NCBI GenBank assembly: GCA_009602725.1
Contig: WELB01000048.1
Coordinates: forward strand, 393,748 to 452,544
Reading direction: 5' to 3'
DNA from: Spirogloea muscicola
Taxonomy: Eukaryota > Streptophyta > Zygnematophyceae > Spirogloeales > Spirogloeaceae
Length of the DNA stretch: 58,797 bases
The notes under the pieces: generated by a model
The model's input: the letters and a program-made list of their open reading frames with translations, nothing else
Told to the model about the DNA's origin: nothing
Databases searched by the model: none
Translations under genes and position numbers: made by a program
Part shown: positions 34,379-45,800 of the stretch, piece by piece
Layout: each line of letters starts with the position of its first letter
Numbering within the stretch: position 1 is the first letter of the stretch

Positions 34379-37300
34379 ATGCTGGGGGCTGCTAAGAGCC
34401 GAGGCGGCTCGCGCAGCTCTTCGCTTCGGCGCGCCGCTCGCTCTTACGGCACCCGCAGCACGACTGCTGCGTCGAGGGCCGCCACTGCGTCAGGGCCCAC
34501 CCTGCCCATCCTCTCAGCGGCCCCTCCAGCTCCTCTCCCTCCCCCTGCTCCAGCGAGTGCGGAGGCCGCCGCGAGCGAGGGTCGCAGCCCTCAGATTGTG
34601 CTCACGCCTGTGGCGACCACGACATCAACGTCAACACCGGAGCCCGAGTTCCTTGGCGTCGGAGTGTCTGCGCCTGTCGAGCAAGCCCAACTGCTTGCAC
34701 ATCCAAGCTCGGCCACCTCGGATGCAGACTCCGAGACTCCGAACATGGACCCGCGAGTTGGCATTGTCGTCAGCCCACCACGATCAAGTGATTCCCCCAC
34801 CTGGCGGCCTTTGAGTTTGTTGGCTCTGCTCTGTCCCTCTCCCCCCCCAGCTCCACCCTTGCACTCTCCAGTTCATCCCCCAGTGCCCGCTCCGGAGCCG
34901 CCACCGTTGCTCCCTCTACCTCCTCTGTTACCTCTACCTCCGCCGCCGCCTGCGCGGGTTGTGGAAAGCTGTCATCAAGCCGGAAGCCGCCCTGGACCCG
35001 GTTGCCGTCGGCAGGGCCGCTCTTCTCAACAGCGCCCAGCCCGCACTGGCCTCGGAGAAGCCCCAGCCACGCGGGTCCCCTGTCCGGGCTGCCAGCGCGG
35101 TTACCGCCCAAGAGGATTGCCAGTCCATGCTCGATCATGCCAGAACCAACGAAACCGTGAAGAGCAGGCAGCAACGTCGCACCTGCCGGGCTCAGCCCGT
35201 CCTCCACCACCTCCCTCTCCCGAGAGCTGGCATTGGGCAGCAACAGTGGACCTCCTTCCCCTCCTCATCCCCGACGGGCTCCACAACCTCCGCCACATTC
35301 CCAAGTGGGCACGACGTGGGTGCTGCAAGGTGCTGACGCCCATCCTCTCACGCGTGGAAGCTGACCCTCTGGACGAGACGGCCTGGGCGCTGTACCTGCT
35401 CTTCCCCAAGCTCGTGCTTGGCCCTCTTCCCTCCTTTGGCGTTGGTGGCCGCAAATGCCTTCAGGACAGATTGGCTCCCTTCGCCAGCGGCAAGTGGGAG
35501 GAGCTGGCCCAGCAGCGTGCAGCAGCCGCTCGGGTCGCGCTCTCAGAACGACGTGCACGTGGAGGCACCCGCAACCAGCCCTCTCAACAGTCCATGATTG
35601 GCAACCTAGCGCGTGCAAGACGCTTTGGCAGAGCAGGAGAGCTCTCTCGAGCCGCTCAGGCCCTCTGCCCCGACCCCTTGGCAGCAAAAAATGAGGCCAC
35701 TGAAGCCACCTTGCGCCAGCTGCATCCTCCTCCTCAGCACCCTCTTGAGCCCTGGGTTGGCGAGCTCCCCACTCCTCTTGAACTTTCAGCAGATGCGCTC
35801 CGCACGGCCCTCACCAAAGCCCCCCGAATGGTGTCTGGAGGCCCTTCTGGATGGCTCTTCGAGCACCTACGGGACATCTTCCAAAATGGAGACGAAAGAG
35901 GCTTCTCTCTGCTCCTCTCCACCTGCCGGCACATCACCAGAGCCACCATCCCCCCCCGCATCGCCGACGCTCTCAACTCCAGCCACCTGCTGGCCCTGGC
36001 CAAGCCGTCAGGTGGTGTCAGGCCCATCGCCATGACAGAAGTAATAATGCTGCTGGTGACCAAGGCTTTGTGCGGCGAGCTAAAGTCCCAGCTGTCCACC
36101 CATTTTGCACCCCACCAATTTGGTGCTGGCATGTCCTGCGGGGCAGAGGCCCTCGTCCACGGGATCCGCGCAGCGCTGGATGTCAACCCATCACACATGG
36201 TCCTTGGATTGGACATAGCCAATGCATTCAACACTGTGGAGCGCAACGCCATCATGGAGGAGCTGCGTGATCACTTCCCCTCCTTAATTTCCTATTTTCT
36301 CATGGCCTATGGCCGGCCAGGGCGGCTGCTGTGGCGTTCGGAGGAGTCTTGGACGACCTTATGGTCCACAACTGGCACACGCCAGGGAGATCCCCTCAGC
36401 CCCATACTTTTCGCCTTGGCACATTCCCGAGCACTACGGCGCACCCAAAGCCTGCACCCGAACCTCCTCTTTCCCTCCTATGCAGACAACACACATATCG
36501 TCAGCCCACCGTCAGAAGTCATGGCGGCTTATCCCTTGCTCGTACACGAACTGAGCACAATGGGCCTGCGGGTCTGCCCCACCAAGAACGTGGCATGGTC
36601 ACCACGCCCCCTTCCCACCAACCTCCAGCTCCCACCAGGCTGCCAGACCCCTGCCAATGGGCTGGCTGTTCTCAAAGTTCCCTTGGCACACCATCCCACG
36701 TTGCAGAGGACTTGCGTGAACGCCTGCAGCAACACCTTGCCCCCCTTCCCTCCCTTCCCCTCCTCGGAGATCCGCAGCTGGCGCTGGCCATCCTTACTCG
36801 CTGCATCGGTCAACGAGCTGGCTACCTGCAGCGGACAGTTGCCCCAACGGACATGGTGGGCGAGCTGTACAAGGAGTTCGACACCTCCCTCCGGCAACCC
36901 CTGGCTTCCCTGATTCAACACCCATCCTTCCCCTCACCTTCATCCTCCCTGCAGGCATCCCTTCCCACACGAATGGGCGGCCTGGGCTGTCGGTCACTTG
37001 AACAGACGGCGCAGGCAGCCTTTCTCGGTTGCTGGCACCAGGTTGCCTCCCTTCTTCCCTTGCGCTTCCCTTGCCTGGCCGGCCCTGCAGCCGAGGTGGA
37101 GGAAGGCTCCTTGGCATTCCAAGTACAATTGAGGAGCATCCGGGAGTCAGCACTCGGCTCCTTCCCGTCCCTACAACCCCTCCTCACCCCCTTCTCAGGG
37201 CTTGCTCAAGCACCAGACAAAGCGGCACAGGCCAGACTCGTTGCGGCAGTTGAGGACGAGCGTCGCAAGGCGTTGAGGACGATGCCGGATATCAAGACCA

Positions 37301-38145
37301 ATCCAAGGAGTCTGGCACGTCTCACATCGCTCGCAACGCCTGGGGCAACGGATTGGCTCACCACAGACGCAATCCACAACGCTTTCAAAATCAGCCCTGA
37401 AGCATTCCGGACGCTTCTCCAGCTGTTCCTGGGCCTGCCCCCCACCTGCCTGATTGGAGTAACTCAGTGTGAGTGTGGCTTCCGTGCGGAGGGCGGAGAC
37501 CTAGCCATCCACATGCTGCGGTGTCCCACAGTGCCTGAGGTGGTGGGCGTCCACAATCTCCTACAGGACGCCCTGGCGGGCTTGATGCGCGACGCCGGCT
37601 ACCGCGCCATCGTTGAAGTGAGCAATGCAATGCCCATCACCACGGATTCCCAGGGACGCCATCACCGTCGCACCCTGGACATTGTGGGTGTACAACCTGG
37701 CGGAGGCCCACGAGCTTTGGTTGATGTGGTGGTGACTGAGGCATACAAGAGTTCCGCTTCCACACACATTGCTGGTCACGCAGTGGGAGGTGCTGAGCAG
37801 AAAAAGCTCCGACACTACTCAGACTACCCCCGCAGTGACCACCTCCTCCCGGCCGCAATCGACACTTTCGGCTGCTTGGGTCCTCGCTTCCATACCCTAC
37901 TCGAGAACATAGCGAGTCTGGGATATGCACGACGCGAGGATATGCTCCCAGCCCAGATGGGTATGCCGGCAGCCTATCTGTCATTTCTGCGACGTCGAGT
38001 GTCAACCTGTCTGCAACGAGCTCAGGCGTATGCTCTGCGTCAGAAAGCTGGTCGAGCCTTAGCTGCTGGCACAAGAGCTAGTCAATTGCCGTCCGGTATT
38101 CGAGCGTCAGCTAGCGACCTCTATGTGCTGACTCGTGGTTACTGA
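34379..38145 (+). pseudogene. Near-full-length REL-type (R2/NeSL-group) non-LTR retrotransposon
   Basis: The polyprotein starts at ATG 34379 (Pro/Ser-rich N-terminal region), with a CCHC-type zinc finger CPGCQRGYRPRGLPVHARSC at residues 234-253. The reverse transcriptase follows: motif A LDIANAFNTV (about 36213), motif B TRQGDPLSP (about 36379), motif C YADN (about 36478). A thumb region leads to a CxC...H...C knuckle (about 37468-37527) and a restriction-like endonuclease (TLDIVG near 37672, LVDVVVTEAY near 37715). The conserved post-endonuclease part KLRHYSDYPRSDHLLPAA and tail SDLYVLTRGY end at 38145. No apurinic endonuclease domain is seen, as in the R2 group. One base is missing near 36685, so the downstream part is in another frame, and motif C has Asn in place of the second catalytic Asp. 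The copy should be inactive, but it is the best reference for all the truncated tails in this window. Confidence 0.88.
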
Positions 38146-38660
38146 GCGGGTCAGCTTAGCAGCAGGTGACGTACGTTTGTCCAATGTGCTTGCCTTTGTA
38201 CTTGGCCACAAATGGCCTCCCCATCTCTCAATATTCACGCATTCCCTCCAGGGGATAGTTTTCCGGCAGCTAGTCTGTCGGATCTGCGGCTCCTCACTCG
38301 TAACTACTGAGTGATCCATCCTCCCTGCTGTGCTGACATTACATCTTCAGGCCCCTCTGTAGCTCCTAAACGTTTGTCGGCCCCTCCGAACCCTTGTCAA
38401 TTCTTTTTGGGCGCCCCGCGCGCCTTCTATCTTTTGGGCTGGCTTATCACATGCCTTTGCCCCCATTTGGCGTGCCACTTCTTCCAGGGGTGTGAGCGGG
38501 TCGCCCCAAGGCCCGCCTTGCGGCAGGCCGAATTTCCTCCCTTGAACGGGTGGATCCTGGCGAGGGTATATTGTGTTTTAGCACGGGCGGGGCCCGCCTC
38601 TGGGCGGGGCACCTGCCCGGCAAGCCAGCCCGCCACCTGGCGGGCCACTTGTCCCAGATG
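38146..38660 (+). mobile_element. 3' end of family D element, then further LINE tails
   Basis: 38146-38225 is the element's 3' untranslated region, matched by 32326-32400. It is followed at 38250-38310 by another C-terminal remnant (SFPAASLSDLRLLTRNY, family E), a GCGCCCCGCGCGCC box (38411-38424) and gggctggc. GC-rich palindromic pieces (gggcggggcccgcc) lie near 38585-38600. Confidence 0.65.
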
Positions 38661-39343
38661 GCCTGTCATGTAATGCCAACAGAGCCATGAGGCTTAACCA
38701 AACGGCTGGTTCATACAGGCGGGGGGAATTTCATCAATCTGAGCGGCTGCTGTGACAAGAAGTCTTCCAGAGGAGGTCAACAAGAATATTTGCAACGCCT
38801 GCTGCGAAGGGCGATGCTGCAGCTTCGTAACACAAAATGCAGGGCCAAGGCCTGCAATGGATGCAAGGCCATCGGCAGCTTCATAGACAAGCGACCATAA
38901 ATTAAGAATTTGTTGACCAACAAATTCATGGGTATGAAGGCATGCCGCTTGCAAACGGCGTGATAATGGCGAGCTGGGCGTGAACGTATTGAGCTTATGA
39001 GCATGCCAGGAAAAGGGTCTGCCCACATGGCAAATACCTTGCGCAACCCGAATGAAGCATATCCATCTCAAGCGCAGCAGCTGTGCATGGCCAGCCAAAT
39101 GTGATTGACAAATGAGGTGAAAGGAGCTACACAAAAGTGATGCATATCTGGGATGCGAGAGGCCAGCCCAATGTAAGCGGGAGACTGGTAAGCAAAGCGA
39201 AAAGGCAGGAGGATGGAATCAGCAGAGCTAGCAGCTCTTGCCAGAAATATTGGTTTCTCAACAGTGCAGCAGCCGTAAGTAGTTGAGCACTGAGGGATGC
39301 TCTGGGGCAGCAGTGACCTTACTGAAACTGTGAGCCCTCTGTA

Positions 39344-39624
39344 CGGGCACCACGAATAACCAAAGTCAGTCCGCACAGTGGGACGTGGAGTGGGACGACA
39401 TGTGTAATGCTACCAGAAACGGGGAGGGAGGCACCACCTGCGTTAACCCCCCCCTGGAGCCCCTTTTCCGGCCAATTGGGTCCTCCGTCTGCATTCGTGA
39501 CGAATTGTCTATCTCTGCGGTCTAGGCTACGCCACGGTCGAAGCCTAGGACAGTGCCGACGGATGTAGGGCATTGCAAATGTCGTCCCACTGTGCGGACG
39601 GAAGTAGGACATTCGTGGTGCCCG
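39344..39624. mobile_element. 281-bp element with terminal inverted repeats (MITE-like)
   Basis: Both ends carry cgggcaccacgaat in inverted orientation, and the pairing extends inward with interruptions through gtccgcacagtgggacg. There is no coding capacity. I do not see a clear target-site duplication. Confidence 0.6.
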
Positions 39625-39715
39625 CCACGTCAGGGAACCGGCCATTGACCGTCCTGATCCACACGGGCTCCACTATTACCACCGTCTTGAATTAATCACT
39701 CATGACTGCTCCTCA

Positions 39716-39860
39716 TCACCAAAGATCTTCATCATCTCTGCGCTGGTAGACAGTCACATTCCCCAAGTACTCTTGGAACTGTTGAGCCCTGCACAATTGG
39801 CACTGCTCACTTAGTTGAGCAAGCATGCTCTTCTCTGCTGGTTCTTCACGCCCCAACACT
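39716..39860 (-). CDS. Possible terminal exon, unknown
   Basis: The minus frame reads EEPAEKSMLAQLSEQCQLC, then VYQRRDDEDLW-stop at 39716. It looks like the C-terminus of a coiled-coil protein. Upstream exons were not traced. Confidence 0.25.
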
Positions 39861-39877
39861 GAGCAGCTGAGAAAGTG

Positions 39878-40300
39878 GAGGTGGAAGCTACTTCCTCGGC
39901 ATCCGCAGCTGCTGTGAGGAAAGTGGCAAACTTGATGAATGAGCAGTTGACCATCCACAACTGGGCCTGGAGGTTGGGGAGAACCCTCCGCTTCTTGGCT
40001 GCCAGTTGTGCAGCCCACGCAGCTCCTTACGATCACTCTAATTCTAAGTTCCAGCAATCAAGCATGCGCCCAGGTCTCCAAGTCAGCTGCTCTGCAGAAG
40101 AGACTCATTGCAGCTCAGACATATGCTCAGACTCAGCACACTCGAGAATGCAAGCTCAGCTTTCATGCAGAAATAGAATCACATCAGCAGATGGCATCTG
40201 GGATGATGCAAGATGGCCACCGAGCGGCAGGCAAGCTGGCAGCGCCACCGACCTCAAGCCCACGATCGCATTGACAATTTGGTTATCAAGTCCCTGGCAC
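39878..40300 (+). CDS. Possible exons of an unknown plus-strand gene
   Basis: Two protein-like stretches: EKVEVEATSSASAAAVRKV near 39878, and after an acceptor at about 40074, VSKSAALQKRLIAAQTYAQ followed by EIESHQQMASGMMQDGHR. Helical and Gln/Ala-rich. The joining phase is not resolved. It would converge on RPC7. Confidence 0.25.
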
Positions 40301-40456
40301 GACCCGTCCACATCCACCAGCTTCTGTCGGCCTCTAGAAGATTGCACCTTCTGCAATGCGCGTCACGGCGCCCGTGGTCACAGCGCCAGCAGTCCAACAG
40401 TTGCCAGAAGCCACTAGTAATACAGCAAGCTGTGGGCCAGCGTGCAGGATCAAGGT

Positions 40457-42287
40457 TCACAATGCTCTAAGCTCACCATCGTCCCCATCGTCCGCATCGA
40501 TGTAACCCTCGTCATCGTCAAACCCGAATGTCTGACAAACAAATGATCGTGGCCAGCAGTGAGGCCACCAACAGCCACAATGCCACATGAAGACTGCCAA
40601 TAAAGAGCATCTGTAGCACTAGCCTTGGCGTCAGTCAATGAGCCAACCTGCGCATAATCGTCGTCGCCGAACTCCTCTTCATCCTCCTCCTCCTCTCCCT
40701 CACCCTCCTCCCCATCACCGTCGCCCTCTTCCGCCTTCTTCTCGTCCTTTGTTGCAGCACTCTTCTCCTGCATCATTCATTTTAAGACACTCGTTTCATC
40801 TGCTATGCGACCTGCCAAGAAGCTCGATACACATTAACAATCACAAGAAGAGCCTCGAGAAGAGGATGAGTCCATGCACCGGCGGCGCTGGCATGTCGGG
40901 CAGCAAGTCATAAAGTGCTGCGATGCAGGTTTGACACTCACTGTATCCTCCCTTTCCACCTTCTGCTCCAGCGTGGCCAGGCGGTCCAAGCGCTGTAGGT
41001 CTGCGAGGATTGAGTAGCAGTGCCAGCAACAGCATGGGTTTCGAGCATTAGCTCAACCTTAACAGACAAGCCTAAGCATCTGTTTAGCAAATAGCTGAAG
41101 CATAAGCACAAGGAGGAAGCAAGCCCTGCTTCTTGGAGCTAAGCCACCTAGATCTCTAGCTTCTCAATATATGAACAAAAGGCCTGAGGTGTCTTAGTGC
41201 ACCATTCACAGCAGAGTCAGCATGCTGCCTCCACTGGGCAGTGCTGGGGGCCGCCTGCTTCCGCCGCTTAGCCTCTGTTCACAGATACGAGGACAAAGGG
41301 TTGGGTTGGGCCACAGATTTACAAGTTGCAACGCAGTAGAAGCAAGAGGGATCCTTGTTGAGCTTGAGCGCAGCCATGCAATCTCATCTTGCGGCGGCAC
41401 CAACCAGCAGTGCAATAGACGCACTCCATGCATACTCTGCGCGTGCATGCTGAGATTCTGGCGAAAATTGCCAAGCTTTTAAGCAGCCGCCTTGCCACAG
41501 CCGCAGCAGTAGCTACCAGGCCCGAGTAGCTGAGCGGGGAAGTGCGCGGGCGTGAGCTTGAGGACGGAGGAGAGCGGCGCCCGCTCCACGCGCGCCTTGG
41601 GCTTGTACTTGTCCGAGTAGCGCTCGATCTCGGCAGCGAGCCCAACTGGGGACAGCCACATTGGCGGAGGAACTAAGATGATGAGAGGTGGGAGGGACTC
41701 CTCAGTCCCCACTTCGCAGCTCGCCGCCCTGACCCCTAGATTGCTAAACCCCAAACCCTGAAAGCGAAGGGGCCGAGCACGGAGAGCTATGGGTTTGCGA
41801 GTAGGGTTTGTGATCAGGCTTTGAGGTTTAGGCGGAGGTCGGGCGAAGTGAAGAGTCGCAGCATTGGAGTTTGGGAGTCGAGGCCGGGGTTTGGCGTTGT
41901 GGGGTCCGGCTGCATGGGAGCCACAGTCACGGGCAGTGGTTTTGCCTTCTTGGCGCCCTCCAGCCCTTTCAGGCCCTGCTCGTGCCTTTGGGCTGGCCTC
42001 TCACAGCCGCCATTGCCACACCAATCGAAGAGCCTTTTCTACCGTCATATTCTCGGTCATGGTGAGGAAGTTGGGAGCTCCGGGTGTGCGGCGCGGCGCA
42101 CCTGGCCGCGGCGCGGGCTTCTCCAGGTAGTACGGCGAGAAGCGCCAGGCGGCGGCCAGCTGCCGGCTGCGCGCCAGCAGGCGCTCGGCGCGGGCGTCCA
42201 GCTGCGGCAGCGGTGGCAGCCGCACGTCCGGCTGCGGGCGCCGCCGNCGCCGCCGCCGCCGCCGCCGCCGCCGCCGCGGGCCGCCAT
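40457..42287 (-). CDS. RPC7: DNA-directed RNA polymerase III subunit RPC7 (RPC31)
   Basis: Five exons: 42287-42043, 41628-41517, 41000-40942, 40767-40648, 40531-40457, all GT-AG and in phase after exon 1. The product is a peripheral subunit of nuclear RNA polymerase III, which transcribes tRNA and 5S genes. Visible hallmarks in order: Gly-rich start MAARGGG, LPPLPQLDARAERLL, the family signature WRFSPYYLEKP, then TENMT joined to IERYSDKYKPK, APLSSVLKLTPAHFP, LQRLDRLATLEQKV, and a long Glu/Asp-rich tail ending near GFDDDEGYIDADDGDD. The start ATG and the downstream frame of exon 1 differ by an indel inside the (GGC)n run that contains the N at 42247; this is most likely a sequence error. Intron 1 contains a retroelement hairpin-like piece near 41990. 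Confidence 0.82.
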
Positions 42288-42344
42288 GGCCTCCTCGCGG
42301 AGCCCAGGGCTAGCGGGGTCCAGGGTTTAAGGTGCAGATTTCGG

Positions 42345-42520
42345 AGGAGAGAAGGCGCGCGGTGCGCATGAAATCGAAAGGGTGGCCAATTCTAGCCTTA
42401 CAAACGTCCTGATAACGGGGTAATGAGCAGGCTGAGGGGGACACTGACATCCCGGAGTGAGCACGTGCATGTCTGACAAGCTAAGCTGAGGAGCCAAACC
42501 ACCGCATCACGGAAGCCATT
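42345..42520 (-). mobile_element. Family B-like LINE 3' end
   Basis: A GCGC box at about 42352-42367, a 3' untranslated part and a cccggagtgagcac terminus (MHVLTPG-like end) lie directly upstream of the RPC7 start. 44092-44260 is a close relative. Confidence 0.55.
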
Positions 42521-42539
42521 AGTGGGCCAATGCACGCCC

Positions 42540-43130
42540 GGCACGCTGGTGTATCGCGACTGCCTGGGAAGAAAGTGCTCGCCTATAGAGAAGAGGGGCT
42601 GCCAAAGCCAGCCCAAAAAGAATGGACGAAGTCCAAAGCCAAAGAAAGAGAAAAGCGCGGCCGAATTGACTGGTGGCTGGGAGAAGCCAGCCCAAAAGGA
42701 ATGGACAAGGTCAAGAAGAGCCGAATGGCGCAGAAAGCAGGGGACTAAGTGCTAAGACGACAACGAGGCTCTCAGCGCTGCACCTGCCGGCCGAGCCCTC
42801 GCTGCCTCTGGCTCTGGCCAGGGGACGTCCTTCCAGGAACATAGCCTCTCTGACCTGCGACTGCTTAGCAGGGGTTACTGAGTAGTTAGTAGCTGCTTTG
42901 TTTCTTCTTGTGTGCTTCTTTCTTAGTGCTTCGCCTTAGTGCTTCGCCTGGCCCCCTTCTTCTTGGGCTTCTTGTACTCTGCTCATTCTTTTTTGGGCTG
43001 GCTGTTCCAGCCCCTATCCTCAATGGGCGAGCTCTTTCTTTCTCAGTAACCTCTAGTCAGCAAGTGCAGGTCAGAATAGCTAGAGGGCGGGAAGACGTCG
43101 CCAAAGAAAGAGGTGCCAAAAAGGGACTAC
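42540..43130. mobile_element. LINE tails in both orientations
   Basis: A minus-strand hairpin lies at 42594-42613. A plus-strand family A remnant ends near 42884 (SDLRLLSRGY in a shifted frame, preceded by FQEHSL). A plus-strand hairpin at 42994-43012 is followed by the gggcgagctc tract. A minus-strand end starts near 43048. Confidence 0.55.
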
Positions 43131-43289
43131 ACTAAAACACTACAAAATACAAGACCATGCAGAAGAAGTGGCACTCCCAATGGGGGCAAGGGCTGTGGAA
43201 AGCCAGCCTAAAAAGACTTGACAAAGGTGCTAAGGGGCCAAAAAGCGGTTAGCAGCTCGAAGGGGCCTGAAGAAGCTGTCAGAACGGGG

Positions 43290-44080
43290 GGAGGATGGAC
43301 CACTCAGTAGTTACGAGTGAGGAGCCTCAAATCCGACAGACTAGCTGCTGGAAAACTATCCCCCTGACGAAAGCCGGAGGCCGCAGTGTCGACGCCACCA
43401 GGTCGACACAGCGCCGTCGGCCCTCTGGAGGATTGGCATAACGGAAATATTCTCCATCGCCACCGCGTATCCGGCCTCCTGGAAGATGCCGAATATTGCA
43501 TCTCGGAGGCGGTCGTGAGCAGCTGTACATTCGCCTCCAGTGGCGCAGCGGAGGATATGCGCCGCCAGCTCCCCTGGGTCCGTCGACTGCTCCTCCCAGA
43601 AGAAGAAGTGGTACTCCCAATGGGGGCAAGGGCTGCGAAAAGCCAGCTTAAAAGAATTGACAAAGGTTCGAAGGGGCCTAAGAGCGTTGAGCAGCTACAA
43701 AGGGGCCTGAGGATGCGATGGGAAAAACAGGGGAGGATGGATCACTCAGTAATTACGAGTAAGGAGCCTCAGATCCGACAGACTAGCTGCCGGGAAGCTA
43801 TCACCCTGACGAAGGCCAGAGGCCGCAGCAAGAGCACGGCCAGCACGCAGATGCAGAGCGTGGGCCATGGACCGCTGGAGGGACACTGACAATCGCATCC
43901 GGTATACCTGAGCCCACGAGCCAGCTGCATTAAAACCAGCCGGCTCGCCGCGCCGGCGGGATACAGCACGCCGCGCGAGCCTGGCCAGCAGGTCGAGCCA
44001 CTGGGACCCGAGAGCCCCGTGCACGTCCACTGCCAGGGGAATGATTCATCTGCAGCCGGGTGGTCGGCGTGCTGCTCAGT
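43290..44080 (-). mobile_element. Two family E LINE ends
   Basis: Two minus-strand remnants stop at 43304 and 43746, both with SFPAASLSDLRLLTRNY. The second has the longer preceding coding part (VDVHGALGSQWLDLLARL, FNAAGSWAQVYRMRL, RAGRALAAASG) up to about 44030. Each is followed on its 3' side by the gactcgttgctcaacgctct-like untranslated tract and gcttttcgcagccc-type stem. Confidence 0.65.
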
Positions 44081-44089
44081 ACCTGCGAG

Positions 44090-44940
44090 TGAGAGAAGGC
44101 GCGCGGTGCGCATGAAATTGAAAGGGAGGCCAATTCTAGCCTTACAAATGTCCTCTTAAGTGGGTAATGAGCTGGCTTTGGGGGGACACCAATATCCCCG
44201 AGTGAGCACATGCATACCTGGACAAGCTATACTGAGGAGCCGAACCACCACCACGGAAGCCACTAGCCTGGGCTATGCACGACCAGCACGCTGGTGAGTC
44301 GCGAGTGCCTGGGAGCGCTGACCCGCGAGTGAGCAACATCAGGTCGGAGTAGCTCGCTGCAGGGAAAGAGGCACTCCGCCGGGAGCGCTGTAGACTCAAT
44401 GATAGCCGCATTCTATAGCATGCAATGATGGCTTGCGGGGAACGCTAGAATGCCCTAAGCTACCAGCCCGACTACGTCGGCGGGCATCGACATGCAGTGC
44501 CAGGCATGCAAGGAAGGTTCAGAAGAAAGCGGCTGCTGATATGAAAGACTCGGCTGTGAAATGCCAGCCAGATGCATACAGGTGTTCATGACGGAGCCCA
44601 AGGCTAGGCAGACAGGGCGCCCTCAATACCCCCGTGTCAGCAGTAGGAAGTCAGATGAGCTGAGGGGAGGAAGAGCAACCCCGCTGCGCAAGCCAGAGGC
44701 TGCTGCAAGGGCGCGACCAGCGCGGCGGTGCAAAGCAAGCGCTTGGGAGCGCTGCAGGGACAGAGACAGTCGCATACGGTAGCAGGACACCAGACCCAAA
44801 GGCACCGAGCCACCGGGAAGGGCAGCACCCTGCTCCCGGCGCCGCTGGTCAGCTGGAGAGGCCAGCAGCGAAAGTAACGAGGACCACCGACCCCCGTAAC
44901 ACCCATGGATGTCCATGGCCAGGGGGGGTAAAAGGTAAAA
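44090..44940 (-). mobile_element. LINE tails next to the TPT gene start
   Basis: This holds a family B-like end (44092-44260), a family C-like remnant near 44320-44380 (SYSDLMLLTRG), and a longer minus remnant 44637-44920 (MDIHGCYGGRWSSLLSLLA, CYRMRLSLSLQRS, SDFLLLTRGY). The last breaks off about 20 bases upstream of the transporter's first ATG. Confidence 0.6.
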
Positions 44941-44960
44941 GGAAAGGAAGGTTCGGAGAA

Positions 44961-45463
44961 ATGTTCCCCCCTCCAGGCTTAAACCCCGGCCCGACCCCCT
45001 GTGGCCCCAAGGCCGCGCCGCGCCCCGCCGCCCGCGGCGGCGGCGGCGGCGGCGCCGCCCCACACCTCTTTTCGACGCTCGCCGTGCTCCAGTGGTGGCT
45101 CTGGAACGTCTCCCTCGTCCTCCTCAACAAGTGGATCTTCCAGGTGCCATACTCGCCATCAGTTCGCCATCACTCCGCCATCATTTCGCCACTATATCGC
45201 CATCATTTCGCCATTGCGCCATGTTCCGCTGAAGCCGCGGCACCTTGGTGCGGCTACCGCAGCTCTGACGCCAAGCGGCCGTTGTCCGTTGTGGCATCCA
45301 GATGTATGGGTTCACGTTCCCATTCACGCTCACCGCCATCCACTTCCTTATCTGCTACGGCGGCGCGCATGTGGCACTCCGGGTGTGCCGCTCCTGGCCC
45401 AACTCGCCGCAGCTCGTCTCGTGTCTGCAGCCAGTGCCTCAGGAGGGGCAGCAGCGTCGCTAG
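44961..45463 (+). CDS. TPT/nucleotide-sugar transporter family protein, truncated
   Basis: Exon 1, 44961-45143, starts MFPPPGLNPG, has a Gly/Ala-rich stretch and the first membrane helix with the family motif WWLWNVSLVLLNKWIFQ. Exon 2 from 45302 (MYGFTFPFTLTAIHFLICY) gives the second helix, GGAHVALRV. The reading frame ends at 45463 shortly before the single N at 45479. Proteins of this family have about ten helices and exchange phosphorylated sugars or nucleotide sugars across plastid or Golgi membranes; only two helices are present here. Retroelement remnants lie directly upstream and foreign sequence follows the N, so the rest of the gene is lost or misassembled. The substrate cannot be judged. 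Confidence 0.65.
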
Positions 45464-45644
45464 CCAGCATGTGGGGTGNGGGCCGCCGCGGCATAGCCGG
45501 CGGCGCGCGCACGCCCGCCGTGCTGGCCGCCTTCCGCCTCCTCCGCCGCCGCCGTCTCCCCTAAGTCCTCCTCGAGACCGTTACCGGCGGCCTCCAGCGC
45601 TCGCCGCCGCTCGCCGGCGGCGACGGCCTCGGCCAGGCGAGCCC

Positions 45645-45726
45645 CTTAACCCTAGAATCGTAACCCTGGTCTTACATTCCCAAACCCTAAACCCTGAACC
45701 CCAAAGCCCAAAACCTTAAACCCTGA
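45645..45726. repeat. Degenerate telomere-like CCCTAAA tract
   Basis: Several AACCCTA / AAACCCT units with substitutions lie between the truncated transporter and the methyltransferase exon. Confidence 0.6.
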
Positions 45727-45800
45727 AGGCCGCCCCGGCGCCGGCCAGGCCTTTGACGCGGCTGCGGGGCGCTCTTCGCCGCGTCGCCCGGCCTTTGCAG

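Noticed and set aside
34113-34814. Overlapping plus-strand Pro/Ala-rich ORF at the start of the retrotransposon
   Set aside because: Low complexity from GC-rich DNA; the frame from 34379 leads into the zinc finger and RT and explains the region better.
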